From Streptomyces monomycini (GTDB lineage Bacteria; Actinomycetota; Actinomycetes; Streptomycetales; Streptomycetaceae): DNA of 64,000 nucleotides. Shown piece by piece: positions 8,401 through 16,208 of the stretch. The notes under the pieces were generated by a model. The model had not been told where the DNA came from. It was given only the letters and a program-made list of their open reading frames with translations, and did not search any database. The stretch spans positions 310,001-374,000 of the forward strand of contig NZ_JAFIQY010000002.1 of assembly GCF_022271435.1 (NCBI RefSeq). The letters run 5' to 3'. Both the position numbers and the translations under genes were made by a program. Position 1 is the stretch's first letter. Each line of letters starts with the position of its first letter.

Positions 8401-9601
8401 AGCAGGCCAGGCCGGCCACCGCGCCGAGGAAGGCGGTGCGCTCGGCCTCGTCGGCGCAGAGCGTGAAGGCCTCCTCGAACTGGTCGACGACCAGCAGCGC
8501 GCGGGTGGTGTCGGGCCGCGCGGCGAGCCAGGTGCGCAGGGCCAGGTCGAGGGCGGCGGGGTCGTCGTCCATGCTGCGGCGGAGGGGGGTGGCGGGGGTT
8601 TCGGGGGCGGGGTTCTCAGGGGCGAGGGCTTCGGGGGCGGGGGCTTCGGAAGTGGGGGCTTCGGAAGTGGGGGCTTCGGAAGTGGGGGCTTCGGAAGTGG
8701 GGGTGGGGCCGTCGTCCGTACGCGCCTGCTCGTCCGTGCCCGCGTCGCTCTCGCCCGTGCCCGCGGGGCCCTGGCCCTCGCCCGTGCCCGCGGGGCTCTG
8801 GCCCTCGCCCGTGCCCGGGGATGCGTCCGTACGCGCGGAGCCGCCCGTACCCGTGACGTCGTCCGCACGCGCGGAGCCGCCCGTGCTCGCGGCCTCAGCC
8901 GTCCCCCCGGCCCCTTCGGACCCTTCACCCTCCCCCTCCCCCACAGCCCCCACCGCCTGCCCCACCGCAGCGTCCGTGTCGGCGGCCGGACTTCCGCCCC
9001 CCGGCGGGCCGGGTTCCGCCACCAGGCGGGCCACCGCCGCCGCCAGGGCGGTGAGCGGCCGCGCTCCGGGGGTCAGCAGTACGGGGTGCCAGTGCGCGCC
9101 GAGGTGGGGCAGCAGCCCGGCCCGCAGCAGGGAGGACTTGCCGCTTCCGGAGGCGCCGAAGACCACGGTGAGCGTGTGCTGTTCGACGCGCCCGGCCAGC
9201 TCCTTGGTGAGGGTCGCCCGGCCGAAGTACTCGGCGGCGTTGGCGGCCTCGAAGGCGGCCAGCCCCGGGTACGGGCACCGTGCGGTGGGTTCGTCGCCGC
9301 CGGCCCCGGCGGCCGCCCGCCACCGTGCCTCCCACTCGGCACGCTCCCCGCCGCACGCCTGGGCGTAGGCCAGTACGACGTCCAGCGTCGCCAGCCGCTC
9401 CCCCTTGGCCGCCTCCGCCAGGGTGCTGGCCGAATAGTGCGCCGTCTTGGCGAGCGTGCGATAGCTCGGCGTCCCGGCCCGCTGCCGCAGTTGCCGGAGC
9501 TCCCAGGCCAGCCGCTCCACCGGCCCGGCCTGCGGGTCCACCGGCCGTTCGGGCCGTCCCAGCCGGGGCTTGTGCTGCCCTCCCCCTGCGATCCCCGCCA
9601 C
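5468..9601 (-). CDS. HTH-nSTAND1 NTPase with 14 WD40 repeats
   Basis: About 1377 residues. In order: an N-terminal HTH-like region (about 28-95; VERLAWELRQLRQRAG), a STAND-type NTPase with Walker A GASGSGKSS (about 149-157) and the sensor segment LLVVDQFEEAFTLC, a low-complexity Thr/Glu/Pro/Gly linker (about 200-343), one membrane helix (LTASLGALLVLALIAAGIAF, about 680-700) and 14 C-terminal WD40 repeats, enough for two seven-bladed propellers. STAND proteins act as signal-triggered switches, some in anti-phage defence; the partner is unknown. The frame stays open far upstream. GTG 9601, with AGGA 5 nt before it, was chosen because relatives begin near GRPERPVDP; an in-frame ATG at 9838 is an alternative. 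Confidence 0.85.
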   Translation of the reverse strand: MAGIAGGGQHKPRLGRPERPVDPQAGPVERLAWELRQLRQRAGTPSYRTLAKTAHYSASTLAEAAKGERLATLDVVLAYAQACGGERAEWEARWRAAAGAGGDEPTARCPYPGLAAFEAANAAEYFGRATLTKELAGRVEQHTLTVVFGASGSGKSSLLRAGLLPHLGAHWHPVLLTPGARPLTALAAAVARLVAEPGPPGGGSPAADTDAAVGQAVGAVGEGEGEGSEGAGGTAEAASTGGSARADDVTGTGGSARTDASPGTGEGQSPAGTGEGQGPAGTGESDAGTDEQARTDDGPTPTSEAPTSEAPTSEAPTSEAPAPEALAPENPAPETPATPLRRSMDDDPAALDLALRTWLAARPDTTRALLVVDQFEEAFTLCADEAERTAFLGAVAGLACSDDRRIRLAVGIRADFYARCFVHPGLVAVLRTAAQLPVGPPSRAELRDIIAEPAVRSGVQVDADLVEAVLAEAAGQPGALPLVGHAMREAWQRRSGDTLRLADYRATGGMRGAVAQTAERMYEEAAPRQRDVMRAVFLRLTALGEGTEDTRRRLARRELDGLAEPQELDGLLRKLAAARLVVLSDGTVEVAHEAVIRAWPRLRHWLDEDREALRTHRRLTTAAEAWHELGRDAGALYRGAQLAGAQTWARVHGAALNALERDFLRSATGADRRRGRRARWLTASLGALLVLALIAAGIAFEQRADAEAQRRIAVSRQYAAEAAELRREQPQAAALTALYGYRQAPTVEARGSLLSAYGAFRANQFTGHTGVVNAVAFSPDGRTLATGSVDRTVKLWDTATDRLRGTFIGHIGPVYALAFSPDGRFLASAGDDSTVRLWDVAERRLLGVLEGPSGRVMSLSFSRDSRTLASGSTGDEVRLWDVASRRPVADLAGHRGNVTAVSFSPDGKVLASAGDDRTVRLWDARTHRPLATLTGHVQPVFALAFSPDGHSLASGGGDRTVRLWDVAGRRRAGELTGAADRVTALAWSPDRRTLAVGSYDGIVRLWDVRSRHAREKFTARVESASALSYARNGTALAAPADDDTGTVRLWRAAGHGREQLGGRQGGITSVAVSPDGRTIAAAGSELTLWSADRPRPLRSLDAPPGMITSLVFSPQGDVFASVHADRTVRLWDVRSGRLLATLRGHTGTVRETAFSKDGKRLASVGDDRRLILWDVASHRPTATRRLAGNGSTVTFSPDGRNLAVTENAGNRGVVGLWDAATLEETARFTGRSYPVFAAAFADDGKTLATSGTDHDILLWDVPGRRLAATLRGHSSSVAALAFSPDSRFLASGGDDDTVRLWDVAARSTTAVLSGHTGSVLSLSYWPGGRSMVSGSADGTVREWSVDAGDTAENICRLSRQGHWAQTARGVPEDWYCR
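8641..8700. repeat. Four perfect 15-bp tandem repeats inside the STAND gene
   Basis: The unit GGGCTTCGGAAGTGG occurs four times without a mismatch. On the minus strand it encodes the pentapeptide TSEAP in the linker between the NTPase and the membrane helix. A perfect in-frame short repeat suggests recent slippage and probably varies in copy number between strains. Confidence 0.9.
8747..8819. repeat. 27-bp imperfect tandem repeat inside the STAND gene
   Basis: The unit begins GCTCTCGCCCGTGCCCGCGG and is repeated about 2.7 times with one or two substitutions. It encodes a GTGEGQ(S/G)PA nonapeptide in the same low-complexity linker as the TSEAP repeat. Confidence 0.8.
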
Positions 9602-9873
9602 CTTCTTCCTGCGCCGGGGCCGCCCCCCGCGGCCCGATCTCCCATTGTCCGACTTGTTTGTCCCGGACGAGCTGCACTTTCGGACAACTCCACGGCGTTG
9701 CACAGTCGTGGTCTCCGGGGCCGCCGGGGTGGCGAACGGGGGTGGTGCGAGTACCCCGCGTCCTCGCATCGCAAGCGATCCCGGCCCCCCGGACAGCCGT
9801 AGCTTCCTACGACTTCGCTTCCTGTACCTCCGCACCATAGGTGCGCCGGTGCCGCCGCCCCTACCGTGTGCCG

Positions 9874-10575
9874 GTGACCACGCACCCCACCGGCGGCCCG
9901 TCCGGGCCGCCGTTCGACGCAGCGGCGGCGCGGCGGCTGCGCGAGGCGCTCGGCATGACGCACGCGCATGTCGCGTACGGGCTCTGGGCGGCGTACGGGC
10001 TGCGGGTGCCGCCCGCGGCCGTGGCTGCCTGGGAGCGGGGCGAGGCGTCCCCTTCGCAGGCCGAGCTGACCGCGCTGGCCGGGGCCCTGTGGTGCGCGCC
10101 GGGCGAACTGCTCGCGGCGCCACGGACCTTGCGCGATCACCGGCTCGCGCGTGGCATGGCGGCGGACGACCTGGCGCTGCGTATCGGGATGGACGCCGCC
10201 GCGTACGCACGGATGGAGGCGGCCGGTACCTGGTCCGGCAACGACCGGCAGGCGGCCGGGCTGGCCGAGGCCCTGCGGCTGCCGCCCCGCGCGCTGACGC
10301 GGCTGACCGGCCGCGACGGCAGGCTCACCGAACTGCTGCGCAGTGCCGCGACGACCCGATGGCAGGCGTACGCGCGGCCGGTCGCCAAGCTCGTCCCGCT
10401 GCCGAAGCCGCGGGTGCAGGCGGCGCTCCGCGGGCTGCACGGCGACTACCAGGGGCTGATGACCGCCTCGCTGAACTGGGGCGGCGGCGGAAGCGCCGAC
10501 GCGTCGGGGCAGGCCGGGCAGACGTTCCTCGATGGCATCCTGGAGACGTTCTGGGCGCGCACCGGCGGTGGCTGA
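9874..10575 (+). CDS. Helix-turn-helix DNA-binding protein, XRE-like
   Basis: About 233 residues from GTG 9874 (VTTHPTGG...); in-frame GTGs at 9841 and 9868 would lengthen it by 11 or 2 residues, and no clear ribosome site decides. Two XRE-like segments are visible: RRLREALGMTHAHVAYGLWAAYGLRVPPAAVAAWERG (about 16-52) and LARGMAADDLALRIGMDAAAYARMEAAG (about 91-118), followed by a C-terminal region that I do not recognise. It is transcribed divergently from the STAND-WD40 gene and is a candidate regulator of it. Confidence 0.75.
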   Translation: MTTHPTGGPSGPPFDAAAARRLREALGMTHAHVAYGLWAAYGLRVPPAAVAAWERGEASPSQAELTALAGALWCAPGELLAAPRTLRDHRLARGMAADDLALRIGMDAAAYARMEAAGTWSGNDRQAAGLAEALRLPPRALTRLTGRDGRLTELLRSAATTRWQAYARPVAKLVPLPKPRVQAALRGLHGDYQGLMTASLNWGGGGSADASGQAGQTFLDGILETFWARTGGG

Positions 10576-10610
10576 CCGCGTCCGGTCCCTACGGCGGGGA
10601 GGGCGGCGCG

Positions 10611-11345
10611 GTGGACAGGGCGGCAGAGGGGACAGCGGGCGGGTCAGCCGACGGCTCCGGGGGCACGGCGGAGGTCACGGCGGAGGTCACCGCGGACTTC
10701 TGGTTCGACCCGGTCTGCCCGTACACCTGGATCGCCGCGCAGTGGCTCCGGGAGGTGACCCGGGTCCGCCCGGTCGGGGTACGGCTGCGCCTGATGAGTC
10801 TCCAGGTGCTCAACGAGGGCCGGGAGGTCAACCCCGAGGACCCGGGCGGCGAGTGGGGCGCGTATCTGTGGGCGCCGGTACGGGCCTGTGCGGCGGTGCA
10901 ACAGCGGTACGGGCACGCGGCGTTGGGCCGCTTCTACCGGGCGCTCGGCATCCGGCTGCACCACCGGGGCGAGTGGGACGGCATCGAGCGCGCGCTGTCG
11001 GACGCGGGGCTGCCGCGCGAGGTGGCCGCGGCGGCGTGGACCACGGAGTACGACGCGGTGATCCGGTCCTCGCACGCGCGCGCTGTCGCCCTGGTCGGAA
11101 CGGATGTCGGCACGCCGGTCGTCGCGGTGGGCGGGGCGGCCTTCTTCGGGCCGGTGGTCTCGCCCGCTCCGCGGGGAGAGGCGGCGGGCCGGCTGTGGGA
11201 CGGTGTCCTGAAGCTGGCTTCCGTACCGGGCTTCCACGAGCTGCGCCGCCCGGCCGCCGCCGCACCGGACTTCGGGCCCGAACCGGCCGCCGGGGCCTTT
11301 CCTCGTGTCGGCCACAAGTCGGACGGATGTCCCCCTACGGGATGA
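10611..11345 (+). CDS. DsbA-family oxidoreductase (mycothiol-dependent nitroreductase-like)
   Basis: 244 residues from GTG 10611, preceded by GGGGAGGG. An acidic, low-complexity start leads into a thioredoxin/DsbA fold with active-site motif WFDPVCPYTW, an inserted helical domain and the cis-Pro region VGTPVVAVGGAAFFGP. The pattern follows actinobacterial DsbA-like proteins related to M. tuberculosis Rv2466c, which use mycothiol. Here only one active-site Cys is present (CPYT rather than CxxC), so a monothiol mechanism is likely. It probably acts in the cytoplasm, as no signal peptide is seen. It starts 36 nt after the HTH gene on the same strand. Confidence 0.8.
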   Translation: MDRAAEGTAGGSADGSGGTAEVTAEVTADFWFDPVCPYTWIAAQWLREVTRVRPVGVRLRLMSLQVLNEGREVNPEDPGGEWGAYLWAPVRACAAVQQRYGHAALGRFYRALGIRLHHRGEWDGIERALSDAGLPREVAAAAWTTEYDAVIRSSHARAVALVGTDVGTPVVAVGGAAFFGPVVSPAPRGEAAGRLWDGVLKLASVPGFHELRRPAAAAPDFGPEPAAGAFPRVGHKSDGCPPTG

Positions 11346-11544
11346 CGGCCCCTGCCCAGGTCGGACTTCCGGCCGGTACCGCTTTCACCACTTCGGACTG
11401 AGGCATCGGGGCCCCTGACCACGAAGAATGGGACTGCACCACACACCTGCCTCCCAGGGCCTTCCCGGCCCCGTGGAGCCCGGTGTCCCGCCGGGGCCCG
11501 ACCGCCCCGGCGGCCCCGCCCGTCCCCTTCCCAGGAGTTCACCC

Positions 11545-12327
11545 GTGTCCCACGCGGCCGCTTTCCCCGCCCCCGCCCGAGCCACCGCGGCCGTCGCCGC
11601 CCGCGCCACGGACCTGAGCAAGGTCTACGGACAGGGTGAGACCCAGGTGGTCGCGCTGGACCAGGTGTCCGTCGAGTTCGGCCGGGCCCGCTTCACCGCG
11701 ATCATGGGGCCGTCCGGTTCCGGCAAGTCCACACTGATGCACTGCATGGCGGGCCTGGACTCCATATCGTCCGGCTCGGCCCTGATCGGGGACACCGAGC
11801 TGACCGGTCTGAACGACAAGAAGCTGACCCAGCTGCGCCGCGACAAGATCGGCTTCATCTTCCAGGCGTTCAACCTGCTGCCGACGCTGACCGCGCTGGA
11901 GAACATCACGCTGCCGATGGACATCGCGGGCCGCAAGCCCGACCGGGACTGGCTGGACCGCATCGTCTCGACGGTCGGTCTGTCCGGACGGCTCAAGCAC
12001 CGGCCCGCGCAGCTCTCCGGCGGCCAGCAGCAGCGCGTCGCGGTGGCCCGCGCGCTGGCCTCCCAGCCCGAGATCATCTTCGCCGACGAGCCGACCGGCA
12101 ACCTCGACTCCCGCTCCGGCGCCGAAGTCCTGGGCTTCCTGCGCGAATCCGTCCGGGCGATGCAGCAGACCGTCGTCATGGTCACCCACGACCCGGTCGC
12201 CGCCGCCTACGCGGACCGGGTGATCTTCCTCGCCGACGGCCGCATCGTCGAGGAGCTGTACGAGCCGACCGCCGACGCCGTCCTGGACCGGATGCGGCTG
12301 TTCGACGCCAAGAACCGTACGAGCTGA
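11545..12327 (+). CDS. ABC transporter ATPase, MacB/LolD type
   Basis: 260 residues from GTG 11545; AGGAG at 11533-11537 with 7-nt spacing supports this start over longer in-frame options. Walker A GPSGSGKST, Q-loop FIFQAFNLLPTLTALEN, signature LSGGQQQRVAVARA, Walker B IIFADEP and H-loop MVTHDP are all intact. It powers the FtsX-type permease encoded 42 nt downstream. Such pairs work as mechanotransducers or export lipids, peptides or drugs rather than importing solutes. The 199 nt before it (11346-11544) hold its likely promoter; no further gene is seen there. Confidence 0.93.
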   Translation: MSHAAAFPAPARATAAVAARATDLSKVYGQGETQVVALDQVSVEFGRARFTAIMGPSGSGKSTLMHCMAGLDSISSGSALIGDTELTGLNDKKLTQLRRDKIGFIFQAFNLLPTLTALENITLPMDIAGRKPDRDWLDRIVSTVGLSGRLKHRPAQLSGGQQQRVAVARALASQPEIIFADEPTGNLDSRSGAEVLGFLRESVRAMQQTVVMVTHDPVAAAYADRVIFLADGRIVEELYEPTADAVLDRMRLFDAKNRTS

Positions 12328-12369
12328 CGCCCGCCGCCGCCCTCTCACCCCAGGACTGACACCACCACC

Positions 12370-14940
12370 ATGTTCCGAACCGCCCTGCGCAACGTGCTCG
12401 CGCACAAAGCCCGCCTGATGATGACCGCTCTCGCGGTCCTCCTCGGCGTGGCCTTCGTCTCCGGCACCCTGGTCTTCAGCGACACGGTCGGCGAGGCCGT
12501 CAAGAAGGCTTCGGCCAAGAGCTTCCAGGACGTGGCCGTCTCCGTACAGGCCACCTCGGGCGACGCGCCGCCCATCCCCGAGGACGGGCAGAACCGCACC
12601 ACCCTGCTCACCGACCGGCTGGCCGACCAGGTCCGCTCGCTGCCGGGCGTGGCCACCGTGCACGCCAACGTCCAAGGCCGCGCCACCGTCGCCGACAAGG
12701 ACAACCAGCCGATCGGCAACGACTGGCAGAACGTGGCCACCAACTACCAGCCGGGCGCGGGCGGCAAGGACAGCCGCTACCCGGTCGTCCAGGGCCACGG
12801 TCCGGCCTCGGCCGGCGAGATCGCCCTCGACGAGGCCACCGCCGAGAAGAGCGGCCTCAAGCTCGGCGACACCGTGCGCTTCGCCACCGACGGACCGGCC
12901 CTGCACAAGAAGCTCGTCGGCATCGTCCACTCCGAGGACCCGCAGGTCACCGCGGGCGGCAGCCTCGCGCTGTTCGACACCGCCACCGCCCAGAAGCTGT
13001 TCGTGCACCCCGGCCAGTACGACGAACTCGTGGTGGCCGCCAAGCCCGGCACCGATGAGAAGGCGCTGACCGCCGCGGTCGAGAAGCTGCTGCCGAAGGA
13101 CCGCGCGACGGCGACCAGCGGCGCCGCGCTCGCCGCCGACCAGGCCAAGATGGTCGAGCAGAGCAACCAGGCGATGAGCAAGACGCTGCTGGTCTTCGCC
13201 GGTATCGCGCTGTTCGTCGGCATCTTCATCATCGCCAACACCTTCACCATGCTCATCTCCCAGCGCAGCCGCGAGATCGCGCTGATGCGGGCGATCGGCG
13301 CCTCCCGCCGCCAGGTGGTGCGCTCGGTGCTCGCCGAGGCGGGCCTGCTCGGCCTGGTCTCCTCCGTCGTCGGCTTCGCCCTCGGCACCGGCATCGCGGT
13401 CACCATGCGCGCCGTGCTCAACGCCAACGGCGCCGGCTTCCCCGACGGCCCGCTCGTCATCAGCCCCAACGCCGTACTGTCCGCGCTCGGCGTCGGCGTG
13501 CTGGTGACCGTACTGGCCGCCTGGCTGCCCTCCCGCAAGGCCGCGAAGATCGCCCCGGTCGAGGCGCTGAACACCGTGGACGCGGCGCCCAAGCTGCGCG
13601 GCCTGGTCGTGCGCAACACCATCGGCGCGGTCGTCACCGCCGCCGGCGTCGCGATCATGCTCTACGTCTCCACCCTGAAGGACGCCGAGGACATCACGCC
13701 CGCCATGGCGGGCTCGGCGCTCACCCTGGTCGGCGTCATCATCCTCGCGCCGCTGCTGTCCCGGCCGCTGGTCTCGCTGGTCGGCAAGGTCACCACCCGG
13801 GTCTTCGGCATCAGCGGCAAGCTGGCCAAGGAGAACGCGCTGCGCAACCCGCGCCGTACCGCGGCCACCGCCTCCGCCCTGATGATCGGCCTCACCCTGA
13901 TCACCGGCATGACGGTCGCCGGCGTCTCCGGCCAGCGCGCCTCGGACGAGATGGCCGCCCAGGGCCTGACCGCCGACTACCAGGTCAGCACGGCCAACTT
14001 CCGGGGCCTGGACCCCGAACTGACAAAGAAAGCCGGGCAGCTGCCGGGCGTGCAGGCGGCGGTGCCCCTGCGCTCGGCCGCCTTCGAGACGGACGGCGGC
14101 AGCGGTTACGGCTCGATCACCGGCACCGACCTCGCCAACCTCGACAAGGTGACCGCCCTGAAGTTCGTCAGCGGATCGCTGGACGCGGTGCGCGACGGCG
14201 GGGTCGCGGTCTCCCGCAGCCGGGCGGAGAAGCTGCACTGGAAGACGGGCGAGACCCACGAGGTCGGCTTCTTCACCGGCACGGAGAAGAAGGAGAAGGC
14301 CCGGCTGAAGGTCGCCGGCGTCTACGAGGACAACGCCACCGTCGGCGACCTGTTCGGCTCCACCGCGCTGGTCGACCCGCACAACAAGCCCGTCAAGGAC
14401 GAGAAGGTCCTGGTCAAGACGGCCAACGGGCCCGACGCGGGGCTGGAGAAGGAGATCCGCAAGGCCCTCGGCGACAGCCCGCTGCTCAAGGTCCAGGACA
14501 AGGACGCGCTGCGCAAGGAGAACGCCGGCAGCATCGACACCGTCCTGAACATGGTCTACGGACTGCTCGGCATGGCCGTGATCATCGCGGTGGTCGGTGT
14601 CGTCAACACCCTGGCCATGTCGGTCTTCGAACGCACCCGTGAGATCGGGATGCTGCGCGCCATCGGCCTGGCCCGCGGCGGCATCAAGCAGATGGTCCGG
14701 CTGGAATCCGTCGTCATCTCCCTGTTCGGCGCGGTGCTCGGCATCGGCGTGGGCGTCTTCCTCGCCTGGGCCGGCGGCAAGATGGCGGCCGGCGCGATGC
14801 CGACGTACGAGATGATCCTGCCGTGGGACCGGCTGGGCATCTTCCTGGCGATCGCCCTGGTGGTCGGCGTCCTCGCCGCCGCCTGGCCGGCCCGCCGCGC
14901 CGCCCGCCTGAACATGCTGGAGTCCATCGGCGCCCAGTGA
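12370..14940 (+). CDS. FtsX-like ABC permease, MacB family
   Basis: 856 residues with the layout of large actinobacterial FtsX permeases. A first membrane helix (MMTALAVLLGVAFVSGTLVF) is followed by an extracellular MacB-type periplasmic-core domain (about 45-255). Then come three helices with an RSREIALMRAIGASRRQVVRS coupling segment, a second half starting about residue 490 with another extracellular domain, and final helices with ERTREIGMLRAIGLARGGIKQ. The two matching coupling segments show internal duplication. It pairs with the upstream ATPase in an export or mechanotransmission complex. The substrate is unknown. Confidence 0.92.
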   Translation: MFRTALRNVLAHKARLMMTALAVLLGVAFVSGTLVFSDTVGEAVKKASAKSFQDVAVSVQATSGDAPPIPEDGQNRTTLLTDRLADQVRSLPGVATVHANVQGRATVADKDNQPIGNDWQNVATNYQPGAGGKDSRYPVVQGHGPASAGEIALDEATAEKSGLKLGDTVRFATDGPALHKKLVGIVHSEDPQVTAGGSLALFDTATAQKLFVHPGQYDELVVAAKPGTDEKALTAAVEKLLPKDRATATSGAALAADQAKMVEQSNQAMSKTLLVFAGIALFVGIFIIANTFTMLISQRSREIALMRAIGASRRQVVRSVLAEAGLLGLVSSVVGFALGTGIAVTMRAVLNANGAGFPDGPLVISPNAVLSALGVGVLVTVLAAWLPSRKAAKIAPVEALNTVDAAPKLRGLVVRNTIGAVVTAAGVAIMLYVSTLKDAEDITPAMAGSALTLVGVIILAPLLSRPLVSLVGKVTTRVFGISGKLAKENALRNPRRTAATASALMIGLTLITGMTVAGVSGQRASDEMAAQGLTADYQVSTANFRGLDPELTKKAGQLPGVQAAVPLRSAAFETDGGSGYGSITGTDLANLDKVTALKFVSGSLDAVRDGGVAVSRSRAEKLHWKTGETHEVGFFTGTEKKEKARLKVAGVYEDNATVGDLFGSTALVDPHNKPVKDEKVLVKTANGPDAGLEKEIRKALGDSPLLKVQDKDALRKENAGSIDTVLNMVYGLLGMAVIIAVVGVVNTLAMSVFERTREIGMLRAIGLARGGIKQMVRLESVVISLFGAVLGIGVGVFLAWAGGKMAAGAMPTYEMILPWDRLGIFLAIALVVGVLAAAWPARRAARLNMLESIGAQ

Positions 14941-14966
14941 CCCCGAAGGCGCCTGCCCTTCCCGCC

Positions 14967-15006
14967 CGTCCGCCCCGTCCCTCTTCCCCCAGGGACGGGG
15001 CGGACG
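14967..15006 (+). terminator. Rho-independent-type terminator after the FtsX permease
   Basis: A perfect 16-bp stem (CGTCCGCCCCGTCCCT / AGGGACGGGGCGGACG) with an 8-nt loop, followed by CTTT, starts 27 nt after the permease stop. It probably ends the 11545-14940 operon. Confidence 0.85.
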
Positions 15007-15076
15007 CTTTCGCGGTTCCGGCGGGAGAACCGGACGCCGAGGGTTCGGCCGCCCCGAACGGGCAACCCGCAGCGGC

Positions 15077-16072
15077 ATGGCAGCCGAATCCTCGTCCGGG
15101 AAACCCACCACGCTGATCGCCCACTCGTGGTGGTCCGTACTGCGGCGTACGGCCAAGGAGTTCGTGGACGACGAGCTCCACGACCGCGCCGCCGGCCTCA
15201 CGTACTACGGGGTGCTCTCCCTCTTCCCCGCGCTGCTGGTGCTGGTCTCGATGCTCGGGGTGATCGGGAAGTCGGCGACCGACGCCGTTCTCGGCACGCT
15301 GGAGGAGATCACGCCGGACGCCGCGCAGCAGATCCTGAGCGGCGCGGTGCGCCAGCTCCAGCACGGTCCCGGTACGGGCAGTGTGCTGGCCGTGCTGGGC
15401 CTGCTGGCCGCGCTGTGGTCGGCCTCCAGCTACATCGCGGCCTTCATCCGGGCCGCCAACGCCGTCTACGACCTGCCGGAGGGGCGGCCGGCGTGGAAGA
15501 CCCTGCCGCTGCGGCTCGGTGTGACGGTCGTGCTGATGGTGCTGCTGGCCGCCAGTGCGGTGATCGTGGTCTTCACCGGCTCGCTGGCCCGGCAGGCGGG
15601 CCGCGGCCTGGGCATCGGTGACACCGGCCTGGCGGTCTGGTCGGTCGCCAAGTGGCCCGTCCTGGTCCTGCTCGTGGTGCTGATGATCACCATCCTGTAC
15701 CGCGCCACGCCGAACGTACGCGACCAGGGGCTGCGGTGGCTGACCCCCGGCAGCTTCCTGGCCGTGGCGCTGTGGCTGGCCGCCTCGGCGGGCTTCGCGC
15801 TGTACGTCGCGAACTTCGGCTCGTACAACAAGACGTACGGCACCCTGGCGGGCGTCGTGATCTTCCTGGTCTGGCTGTGGCTGTCGAACCTGGCGGTCCT
15901 GCTGGGTCTGGAGTTCGACGCCGAGCTGGCCCGGCAGCGGGCGATCACCGAGGGGCACCCGCCGCGGGAGGAGCCGTACGTGGAGCCGCGGGACACCCGT
16001 ACCTGGCCGGACCGCCTGCGCCGGCCGCACCGGCGCCACCGTACGGAGCGGGAGCCGTCGCCGGACCACTGA
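15077..16072 (+). CDS. YihY/BrkB-family membrane protein
   Basis: 331 residues with the family hallmark ELHDRAAGLTYYGVLSLFPALLVLVSMLG near the N-terminus, a central SSYIAAFIRAANAVYDLPEGRPAWK segment and about six membrane helices, ending in a basic cytoplasmic tail. The family was once annotated as ribonuclease BN, which is no longer accepted; its true function is unresolved. It starts after the terminator of the exporter operon and ends 136 nt before the catalase gene, so it is probably monocistronic. Confidence 0.9.
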   Translation: MAAESSSGKPTTLIAHSWWSVLRRTAKEFVDDELHDRAAGLTYYGVLSLFPALLVLVSMLGVIGKSATDAVLGTLEEITPDAAQQILSGAVRQLQHGPGTGSVLAVLGLLAALWSASSYIAAFIRAANAVYDLPEGRPAWKTLPLRLGVTVVLMVLLAASAVIVVFTGSLARQAGRGLGIGDTGLAVWSVAKWPVLVLLVVLMITILYRATPNVRDQGLRWLTPGSFLAVALWLAASAGFALYVANFGSYNKTYGTLAGVVIFLVWLWLSNLAVLLGLEFDAELARQRAITEGHPPREEPYVEPRDTRTWPDRLRRPHRRHRTEREPSPDH

Positions 16073-16208
16073 GAGCCGCCCGGCGGGACTGCCCCAAAAA
16101 GGTGAGCGTCCGCACCACCGCCGCCCCAGTGGGTACCTCTGACCTTCCGGGGCCCTGCCCACGGTCCGGGCCCGAGCGCCTTTCGAGTGCTGAAGGAAAC
16201 CGAGAGCA

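Noticed and set aside
8641..8819. Possible CRISPR-like or minisatellite array
   Set aside because: Units are 15 and 27 bp, directly adjacent without spacers and in frame with the coding sequence, so they are protein-coding tandem repeats.
5516..9802. 1428-codon plus-strand frame opposite the STAND gene
   Set aside because: Antisense shadow of the WD40 repeats, with repeated RTVPQPD-like strings and no recognisable domain.
9602..10210. In-frame N-terminal extension of the STAND-WD40 gene (to 1580 residues)
   Set aside because: The extension overlaps the divergent HTH gene, is Arg/Pro-rich like antisense Streptomyces DNA, and relatives start near the GRPERPVDP segment.
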